A stretch of 35,160 bases of DNA from Bradyrhizobium campsiandrae (GTDB taxonomy: Bacteria; Pseudomonadota; Alphaproteobacteria; Rhizobiales; Xanthobacteraceae): the NCBI RefSeq assembly GCF_014529705.1, contig NZ_JAANIH010000084.1:1-35160 (forward strand). The letters are read 5' to 3'. How positions within the stretch are numbered: position 1 is the first letter of the stretch; every line of letters starts with the position of its first letter. Positions 30,393-35,160 of this stretch are shown here, piece after piece. The position numbers were made by a program, and so were the translations under genes. Below the pieces are notes generated by a model. That model searched no databases. It was given only the letters and a program-made list of their open reading frames with translations, and was not told the origin of the DNA.

Positions 30393-31372
30393 CTCGACAG
30401 GATCTCCACGATTGTAAGCGCCGATGCCGGAACTTCTTCTTCGTGGTCCGCGCCGTCGACCAACACCACAGCGTGACGGGAGCCTTGTGTCGCGAGCCGA
30501 TCGATAACAAGCTGTCCGGTCCGATCTTGATACCGGACCCTGATTGCCAGCGATGCTGCCGGTTTCGATTGCGAAACGACACGAGTTTTTGGATGACCCT
30601 CCGTTGCCGCTTCGCGGTCGTTCACTGCGTTGCGCGGGAGCACTGCTTCCGGGAGGGGATCGGAGTTTTCGGATCGAGGTCGCCCAACCGGCAATTCGTT
30701 TCGTCGATTGGTGCGGCCGCCCTCCCCACGAACGTCTCGGGCCAATTGTCGAGCCTGTGCGTCGGTGAAGCTGTCTTGCGTCGCGCATCGCTGCTCGATC
30801 TCGTCGGGATGCGTGCGCCAGACCTGATAGAGTTCATAAAGAGCACGGATCGAACTGCCCTCGAGCCGCGCCCGAAGGAAGTCCGGCATGGCTTGAACCG
30901 ATGCGTAGCGGGATACCCAGTCCCTTGGCTTGCCAAGCTTGCGCGAGATCTCCGCCTGGGTATCGCCGGCATCCAATCGGTCTGCAATGAACCTGGCGAT
31001 CTCTTGCGCGCGCAAATCATCCCGCTGGATATTCTCGATCATCTGAGCGTATCGGTCGGGTAAAGCGACGTCTTGGATGAACGCGGGCATTTCAAGCAAC
31101 CCCGCGTGCTGCGCGGCGCGGTACCGGCGCGCACCCATGGCGATGACGAAGCGTCCATCCTCAGTAGAAGGTCGAAGCACGATGGGTTGCAGCACGCCAT
31201 GTTCGGCAATCGATTGGGAGAGCTCCTCCAACTCCTGTTCGCCGAAGGTGCGGCGTGGTTGATCGGGGTCTTCGTCAATGCAGCCGATCGCGACCAGAAG
31301 CGGCCGTCCAGTTAAGTCGCAAGGGTTTGCCGCGACGTCGACGAGCTCCTTGAAGCTGAGATCAAGCGTCAT
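30389..31372 (-). CDS. parB: ParB-family partition protein
   Basis: The protein has 327 residues. ParB binds centromere-like sites and stimulates the ParA ATPase to segregate the replicon or element. The N-terminal ParB domain shows DEDPDQPRRTFGEQELEEL (33-51), GVLQPIVLRP (59-68) and MGARRYRAAQHAGL (79-92), the CTPase-type GERRxRA box. ENIQRDDLRAQEIARFI follows, then the helix-turn-helix TQAEISRKLGKPRDWVSRY (about 138-156). The arrangement resembles KorB/RepB-like plasmid ParBs. The C-terminal 100 residues end with a small beta domain like KorB_C (DRTGQLVIDRLATQGSRHAV). It overlaps parA by 11 bases and the next ORF by 4. Confidence 0.9.
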   Translation of the reverse strand: MTLDLSFKELVDVAANPCDLTGRPLLVAIGCIDEDPDQPRRTFGEQELEELSQSIAEHGVLQPIVLRPSTEDGRFVIAMGARRYRAAQHAGLLEMPAFIQDVALPDRYAQMIENIQRDDLRAQEIARFIADRLDAGDTQAEISRKLGKPRDWVSRYASVQAMPDFLRARLEGSSIRALYELYQVWRTHPDEIEQRCATQDSFTDAQARQLARDVRGEGGRTNRRNELPVGRPRSENSDPLPEAVLPRNAVNDREAATEGHPKTRVVSQSKPAASLAIRVRYQDRTGQLVIDRLATQGSRHAVVLVDGADHEEEVPASALTIVEILSR

Positions 31373-32126
31373 TCGTCGTCTCCTGATCGAGCCGTTCTAC
31401 GATCTTGGCCAGAACCGCGCGGATTTCCCGACCGGCTTCTTGCGCCGAGCGACGCTTCAAGCTCCAAACCGGCACCCGCTCCGCAACGGCTTCAGCATAG
31501 CCGTCCCGTGCAACGATCTGGCCTGGGAACACGTATTTGCCCGCTTCGCGCAACAACTGCTCCAAGTGCGTTCGTTGACGAGGCGACTTGGTGTTGAAGT
31601 TCGATGGCAGCAGGCCGAGGAATCGCGTGTCTTGGCGACCGTAGCGTCGTTGCACCCCGATCACGGTCTGCATCAGGGCCTTGACGCCCTTTACGGAATA
31701 GTCTTCCAGGTAAATCGGCGCCAACACATGCGAGGCCGCGACCAAGCAGGCGACGCTGCGAAGGCCAAGCGATGGCGGGGTGTCGATCACACAAACATCG
31801 AATCGGTCGGCGGCCTCAGTCAGGTTCTGCTGCAGAGTCGTGACAGCTGCAGCATTGCCGCGATCAATATCCGTCAATGAGCTGTCGGCCGGCGCCAGCG
31901 TGATGCCGTTGTTTTCGCCAGCGACAAACCGGGTCGCCGGCTTGAAGAGGTCAGCCGCCGAAATCGACCCCATATGCTGCTTGAGCGTGTCAGTCGCGTT
32001 GCCCTGCGCATCGACATCGATCATCAGAACCCGGCAGCCCGCTTCCGCCATGAACCACGCCAGATGCACGGCAAGCGTCGTCTTGCCGACGCCGCCCTTT
32101 TGGTTGTTGATGACGATCGTGTTCAC
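31362..32126 (-). CDS. parA: ParA-family partition ATPase
   Basis: The protein has 254 residues with a GTG start at 32126. It is a deviant Walker ATPase of plasmid and ICE partition. Motifs are NNQKGGVGKTTLAVHLA (7-23), VLMIDVDAQGNATDTL (34-49) and VCVIDTPPSLGLRS (about 110-123). LAPIYLEDYSVKGVKALMQ follows. No N-terminal helix-turn-helix is present, so it is the short ParA type that leaves DNA binding to ParB. The ribosome site (CAAGG) is modest. It is the first gene of the operon that also carries the mobilization genes. Two copies of the 16-bp palindrome lie 104-324 bases upstream. Confidence 0.92.
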   Translation of the reverse strand: MNTIVINNQKGGVGKTTLAVHLAWFMAEAGCRVLMIDVDAQGNATDTLKQHMGSISAADLFKPATRFVAGENNGITLAPADSSLTDIDRGNAAAVTTLQQNLTEAADRFDVCVIDTPPSLGLRSVACLVAASHVLAPIYLEDYSVKGVKALMQTVIGVQRRYGRQDTRFLGLLPSNFNTKSPRQRTHLEQLLREAGKYVFPGQIVARDGYAEAVAERVPVWSLKRRSAQEAGREIRAVLAKIVERLDQETTNDA

Positions 32127-32229
32127 CGGGTCGACCTTGGTGCAACCATCTGCGCTTCATCCATGTTCTTCCATACCGTGCTTCGCTTACCGGCTCGGTC
32201 TTGATTTGACCGGCGTCTTCGTCCTGGGT

Positions 32230-32245
32230 GTTGGTTTGAACCAAC
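32230..32245. promoter_or_regulatory. candidate partition site / ParB-binding palindrome, copy 2
   Basis: GTTGGTTTGAACCAAC is the reverse complement of copy 1. It lies 104 bases upstream of parA, in the promoter region. The stretch 32127-32452 holds no gene. Confidence 0.58.
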
Positions 32246-32434
32246 GCCCACTGCGAACCAGCACGCGGCAGAATCCTGAAAGCCGGGTACAAAATCCCCT
32301 GCCAGAAGAGTCAGGTGGGCCGAGCCACAGGGGAGCGAGGCGCTCAGTCGAAATGAGGTTCGCATCGATTGGGCAGGCGCACACCGGAGTTGAAGCAAGA
32401 CAACGAAAACCAAATGTGTGTGCCCCCAAGCCGT

Positions 32435-32450
32435 GTTGGTTCAAACCAAC
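32435..32450. promoter_or_regulatory. candidate partition site / ParB-binding palindrome, copy 3
   Basis: GTTGGTTCAAACCAAC is identical to copy 1. It lies 205 bases from copy 2, at the edge of the coupling-protein relic. Confidence 0.58.
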
Positions 32451-32452
32451 AC

Positions 32453-32880
32453 GTTCTGAGGCCCGCCCGCGGCGCCCTCGGGCGCAAATACGGCATCAAC
32501 CAGCTAATGCTCTACCAGTTGATCAAGATGACCGAAGCCAATCGCGGTCGCGATGCGACGAGCAACTGGTTCGAACGCGGCGTCCTGCATCTCGTTCTCG
32601 GCGATCAACTATCCCGAGACAGTGGACTATATCTCGAAGCGTTGCGGCGACACCACCGTGCAGGGCTTTCGGCTCAGTCAGTCCTCGCAGATGTAGGCTT
32701 CGTCGCGGACACGATCCAAGCAACTCGTCCGCCGCCAGCTGATAATGCCGCTCATAGTGCTCGCACGCGAACCGACGAACAGATCGTCTTCACGGCTGGC
32801 AATCCGCCCTGCGATGCGGCCGCTGTTTTCACCGACACTCGCCTGCATGTCAGCCGTCGGAATCAGATTGCGACGTTGCT
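32453..32880 (+). pseudogene. relic of a VirD4/TraG conjugative coupling protein gene
   Basis: Type IV coupling proteins are hexameric ATPases that bring the relaxosome to the secretion channel. Only the C-terminal part is recognisable, in three frames: RKYGINQLMLYQ (near 32485), then AINYPETVDYISKRCGDTTVQGF (near 32605-32670, split here for reading), then a stop, then SKQLVRRQLIMP (near 32725) and finally RTDEQIVFTAGNPP (near 32770-32810), the highly conserved end of the family. Frameshifts and a stop break it, and the Walker motifs are absent. Its opposite orientation to the par-mob genes and its decay show that a once conjugative element became at best mobilizable. From 32881 to 33049 only hairpins are seen, e.g. 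GCGCCGC/GCGGCGC around GTTG at 32986-33003. Confidence 0.62.
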
Positions 32881-33049
32881 TCGGGAAATAAGGCTTCGGG
32901 GCTTGAATGACGATCCAAGGATGTGTTCACGGCCTGCGAGAGGATCGTCACGCGCATGCGCGGAGACCGCGTGCGGGCTCCGGGAGCGCCGCGTTGGCGG
33001 CGCGAGTAGAGCCGTCCCCGAAGGGGCTCGCCCCATGCCCTCGGAGCGA

Positions 33050-33463
33050 TTATCGCGAGGAAGACGGTTCCGGGAAATTGGCGCGCAAGTACTCGGTCGC
33101 CGCCTCCGCCGTCGCGAAGGAAGCGAGTTCAAGCATCCCCTCGTCGGGCCGCTGCGGCTGCCGGATCACCGTGACCCGGCCTTCGTCAAGACAGGTACGG
33201 GGCTGCTCGCGGAACCGCACCCATTCGGCCTGCTTGGCTTCGGCCAATACGCAGGCAGCATCGTAGTCATCCGCAATGCCGAGATGGGTCGACCGGTCCC
33301 ATGCTCCGCCGTTCAGGCACCGAATCTCGATGCGACCATCCGGACGGGTGAGCCCGTAGGGACGATCCCACCATTGATCGAGCTCTGCCTTACTACGCTC
33401 TTCGTTCGGCGTCGCGTCAAAGGCCTTGGGCAGTTTCGGGTCGAGTGGAATCCGGCTCGGCAT
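33050..33463 (-). CDS. conserved hypothetical protein of plasmid/ICE type
   Basis: The protein has 137 residues. The start at 33463 has AGAGGA upstream and begins MPSRIPLDPKLPKAFDATP; the longer open frame upstream is Arg/Ser-rich and not convincing. The rest is acidic and aromatic (AELDQWWDRPYGLTRPDGRIEIRCLNGGAWDRSTHLG is its middle part, split by sense as DQWWDRPYGL, GRIEIRCLNGGAWDR, THLGIADDYD). It ends in a short alpha/beta segment. I recall similar small genes on rhizobial mobile elements without known function. It is cytoplasmic, with no signal. From 33464 to 33695 no gene is seen. Confidence 0.55.
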   Translation of the reverse strand: MPSRIPLDPKLPKAFDATPNEERSKAELDQWWDRPYGLTRPDGRIEIRCLNGGAWDRSTHLGIADDYDAACVLAEAKQAEWVRFREQPRTCLDEGRVTVIRQPQRPDEGMLELASFATAEAATEYLRANFPEPSSSR

Positions 33464-33695
33464 GGCGTCCTCTGATCGAAGGGAAAATGCCAGAGAACGG
33501 GCCAGAATGGGAGCTGAATCTGGCCGGCCCGGCACGCCAAATGGCTGATGCTCGTCTTCGGCGCCGCTACGACTGCCCTCATCGAGGGATCGCTCGTCCA
33601 CGGGCAATCGACCTATCAGGAAAATGAATCGATCGATCTTGTTCGATTCAACAATCCATTTGGACACAGATTCCAGATGACGGGAGAATCGCTGG

Positions 33696-33953
33696 ATGCC
33701 CCAGCTTTCACCCGACCATGTCCATCTTCGTCGTGTCGACACAACGTGCAATATGCGGCGGTTCTGCCAGCTGTCCTTGCAGCCAACCTTGTTCGGCGGC
33801 GTGGCGATGGTCCGCAACTGGGGCCGGATCGGCACGAGTGGTCAGACGATGATAAAAACGTTCGACGACAGCGCGAGAGCTGGCGAAGCGTTTGACCGGC
33901 TTGAGCGAACGAAGCGCCGCCGGGGCTATGCCCCGGCGGCGGAGAGCCGCTGA
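33696..33953 (+). CDS. WGR-domain protein
   Basis: The protein has 85 residues from ATG at 33696, with GGGAGA at 33682-33687. It consists almost only of a WGR domain: VDTTCNMRRFCQLSLQPTLFGG, then VRNWGRIGTSGQTMIKTFDD, then an Ala/Glu-rich helix with FDRLERTKRRRGY. WGR domains bind nucleic acid or mediate contacts with it, as in PARPs; free-standing bacterial versions are common on plasmids and ICEs, with unknown role. It is the only plus-strand gene in this part, converging by 28 bases with the small minus-strand gene downstream. Confidence 0.82.
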   Translation: MPQLSPDHVHLRRVDTTCNMRRFCQLSLQPTLFGGVAMVRNWGRIGTSGQTMIKTFDDSARAGEAFDRLERTKRRRGYAPAAESR

Positions 33954-34102
33954 TCGGCGGGCGACGCGTCGCCGGACCTGGTTGGCTGGTTGCGTCGCCG
34001 GATCAGCTCGGCAAGTTGCGCTTCGAGTGCCTCGCGCTCCGCGGGGCTGAACAGGCAGTTGCGCAGCTCTGCGCGCAGTTCCTCGATAACGTCGACCGTC
34101 AT
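33926..34102 (-). CDS. small helical hypothetical protein
   Basis: The protein has 58 residues. GGAGAGAAGG precedes the ATG at 34102. Two charged amphipathic helices, MTVDVIEELRAELRNCLF and PAEREALEAQLAELIRRR, are followed by a polar tail. The size and helix pattern suggest a small plasmid-type accessory or antitoxin-like protein, but no family is recognised. It overlaps the 3' end of the WGR gene on the opposite strand. Confidence 0.58.
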   Translation of the reverse strand: MTVDVIEELRAELRNCLFSPAEREALEAQLAELIRRRNQPTRSGDASPADQRLSAAGA

Positions 34103-34129
34103 GACCTTCTCTCCATTTGAAACGAAGAA

Positions 34130-34151
34130 GGCCCCGCCTCGCGGCGGAGCC
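34130..34151 (-). terminator. intrinsic terminator after the truncated DUF736 copy
   Basis: On the minus strand GGCTCCGCC and GGCGGGGCC pair (one mismatch) around GCGA, followed by TTCTTCGTTTC. It lies just downstream of the truncated DUF736 stop. Confidence 0.5.
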
Positions 34152-34163
34152 CTCTTGGCAGCC

Positions 34164-34334
34164 TCAGTCCCGGTTAGGCCGGGACCAGATCAGCTGGAGA
34201 CCTTCCGCACCCTCGACCTCGGTCAGGGTGGCGTAGATCGGGGCGGGGAAGCTCGGATCGTCCAGCTTGACGGAGAGGTAGTCGCGCTCGGTGTCCTTGG
34301 CGGTCTTCTGCCAGGCAGCACCCAGCTCGACGTT
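34164..34334 (-). pseudogene. 5'-truncated DUF736 gene
   Basis: The last 56 codons of a DUF736 gene remain: VELGAAWQKTAKD, then DYLSVKLDDPSFPAPIYATL, then an end QLIWSRPNRD. The intact paralogue at 34501-34800 has the corresponding VEIGAAWQRTSKD and VKLDDPSFPAPIYANL. The reading frame is fine but the first ~45 codons, with the start, are gone. The cut lies within the 26-bp palindrome at 34330-34355. It is therefore probably a duplicate disrupted by recombination at that site. The terminator is retained. Confidence 0.72.
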
Positions 34335-34355
34335 ATGCGGTGCACCGCATAACGT
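34330..34355. repeat. perfect 26-bp palindrome with TTATGCG arms
   Basis: The sequence reads the same on both strands; its halves are ACGTTATGCGGTG and the reverse. It marks the truncation point of the DUF736 copy. TTATGCG occurs again at 34359-34365, 34376-34382 and, inverted, 34437-34443. Confidence 0.75.
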
Positions 34356-34370
34356 AGATTATGCGTAGCG

Positions 34371-34447
34371 CGGGATTATGCGGAGTCGTTGGCTGGTGGC
34401 CGCGGTTTTCAAGGGCTTTTGTGGCGGCGACACTCCGCATAATCCCG
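34371..34447. mobile_element. 77-bp element with 16-bp exact terminal inverted repeats
   Basis: CGGGATTATGCGGAGT (34371-34386) is exactly inverted at 34432-34447, with 45 bases between. No coding potential is seen. With the adjacent 26-bp palindrome it forms a cluster of TTATGCG sites. It may be a tiny non-autonomous element, or the recombination site left by a tyrosine-recombinase element such as the RIT type; the latter is from memory and unconfirmed. Confidence 0.45.
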
Positions 34448-34459
34448 TGGAGAGAAGCC

Positions 34460-34488
34460 GCGGCGCCTCGCTCGAGGCGAGGCGCCGC
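34460..34488 (-). terminator. intrinsic terminator after DUF736
   Basis: GCGGCGCCTCGC and GCGAGGCGCCGC form an exact 12-bp stem around a 5-base loop. On the minus strand it is followed by GGCTTCTCTCC. It lies 12 bases after the DUF736 stop. Confidence 0.6.
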
Positions 34489-34500
34489 AAGGCCTGCGGA

Positions 34501-34800
34501 TCAGCGCGACCAAACCAGCGCGTAGCCGTCATCGACCGCGACGAGGTTGGCGTAGATCGGCGCCGGGAAGGACGGGTCGTCGAGCTTGACCGAGTGGTAG
34601 ACGGTGTTGTTGTCCTTGGAGGTCCGCTGCCACGCGGCACCTATCTCGACATTACCGACCACCACGCGCAAGTTCGGAGCCTTCTCGTTCTCAGAGGGTT
34701 CGGCCGGAAGGAAGCGCGCCTTGAAGTTGAGCGAGAGCGTCTTGATGGTGCCGGTGTAGGAGCCGTCTTCGGCGCGGGTGAAGGTGCCAATCTGAGCCAT
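34501..34800 (-). CDS. DUF736 family protein
   Basis: The protein has 99 residues. AGGAG lies just upstream of the ATG at 34800. It is a full-length DUF736 protein: MAQIGTFTRAEDGSYTGTI, then LNFKARFLPAE, then a conserved VEIGAAWQRTSKD and LDDPSFPAPIYANL, with the end ALVWSR. The family is small, all-beta, and almost always found on alphaproteobacterial plasmids and integrative elements. Its molecular role is not known, though the gene is used as a marker of such elements. A truncated paralogue lies at 34164-34334 on the same strand. Confidence 0.9.
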   Translation of the reverse strand: MAQIGTFTRAEDGSYTGTIKTLSLNFKARFLPAEPSENEKAPNLRVVVGNVEIGAAWQRTSKDNNTVYHSVKLDDPSFPAPIYANLVAVDDGYALVWSR

Positions 34801-35160
34801 GGTAATCTCCTGTTGCTGTTCCCAAGCCCGCGACCATCGCGGCCTTGATGGCGATCTCTGAGCGCCGCAACGACCGGCCCGCAGCCTCTGGCCCGCAGCG
34901 CAGCGGAGGATGGCGGGCTGAGCGATCTTGTTGCCTCGCGAGGAATGCCGCCGCTTGGCGGCAGGGGAAGAAGATCGCGAACAAGCCATTGCGGGTAAAG
35001 GTCGGCGAGCGCAGTGAGCGTATTGTGGCGCGTGATCCGCCAGCAAAAGGCCGGTATGGACGTGGGGCCAAACAGCCCGACAGGAGAGTAACGGCTCAAA
35101 GGCATCACCACCGCCGCGACGGCGACACCATCACAGCAAGCGCGATTGAGCCACAGCGCT
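34801..35160. other. no gene seen; nested inverted repeats
   Basis: No ORF here looks coding; the long minus-strand frame is low-complexity and has no ribosome site. GCGATCTT (34922-34929) and AAGATCGC (34971-34978) are inverted around a second hairpin, TGCCGCC/GGCGGCA with loop GCTT (34946-34963). The leader of DUF736 starts here. It may be a regulatory or origin-like region. Confidence 0.35.

Noticed and set aside
32369..33475. A 368-codon plus-strand gene
   Set aside because: Only patches in different frames resemble a coupling protein, and the rest is antisense to the 33050-33463 gene; better called a relic.
34641..35111. Minus-strand frame upstream of and overlapping DUF736
   Set aside because: Pro/Arg-rich with no ribosome site, and it overlaps DUF736 in another frame.
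1..35160. CRISPR arrays, insertion sequences with transposase, rRNA
   Set aside because: No regularly spaced repeats, transposase genes or rRNA sequence were seen.

Overview
This is a high-GC accessory region from an alphaproteobacterium. Hyphomicrobiales (Rhizobiales) is likely, perhaps near Bradyrhizobium, Afipia or Nitrobacter. The reasons are the Cys-rich CPDDTMRNGR-type small protein, the MobC/relaxase and ParAB types, DUF736 genes, an alphaproteobacterial-style LexA box (GTTC-N7-GTTC), and the codon and base usage. The organism is inferred from protein character only.

Left edge (1-3283). A small envelope protein with a late frameshift and a lipoprotein lie on the minus strand, and a short Gly/His-rich secreted protein lies on the plus strand. 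Next come two gene remains: a decayed AbiEii-type nucleotidyltransferase and the 3' third of a histidyl-tRNA synthetase gene. The latter abuts an intact tRNA-His(GTG) with an encoded G-1 and C73, followed by a strong hairpin. tRNA 3' ends are common integration sites and the island could begin here, but no integrase or second att copy was found in the window.

Accessory block A (3.6-8.8 kb). This holds a small ORF, a two-gene set encoding an unknown exported 696-aa protein and a four-helix membrane protein, and a hipBA toxin-antitoxin operon. The hipB promoter is flanked by four palindromes of the TTCCCGAGCGGGAA type, about 50 bp apart.

Accessory block B (8.9-15.4 kb). thyX is followed, convergently, by a tight four-gene minus-strand operon: HD phosphohydrolase, ORC/CDC6-like P-loop ATPase, a Rossmann-like protein of unknown function, and a DNA cytosine-C5 methyltransferase. 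I do not recognise this operon as a named defence system, and it is the best candidate for something undescribed. A fifth copy of the hipB-type palindrome lies just upstream of its first gene, suggesting HipB also controls it. Two diverged direct repeats flank the block. The right copy keeps an ORF with a LexA-type box; the left copy is broken.

Accessory block C (15.7-28.1 kb). This is a complete Druantia type II anti-phage system, druM-druF-druG-druE on the plus strand, with a possible 34-codon leader ORF ending one base before druM. A convergent vsr mismatch endonuclease fits the two C5 methyltransferases in the window.

Mobile backbone (28.1-35.2 kb). The minus-strand genes parA, parB, an unknown ORF, mobC and a relaxase all overlap one another, and a small ORF follows. 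Three 16-bp palindromes are candidate partition sites. A frameshifted VirD4/TraG coupling-protein relic shows that conjugation genes have decayed here. The right end has a WGR-domain gene, small plasmid-type genes, an intact DUF736 gene and a 5'-truncated DUF736 copy cut at a cluster of TTATGCG inverted repeats that looks like a recombination site or a tiny non-autonomous element.
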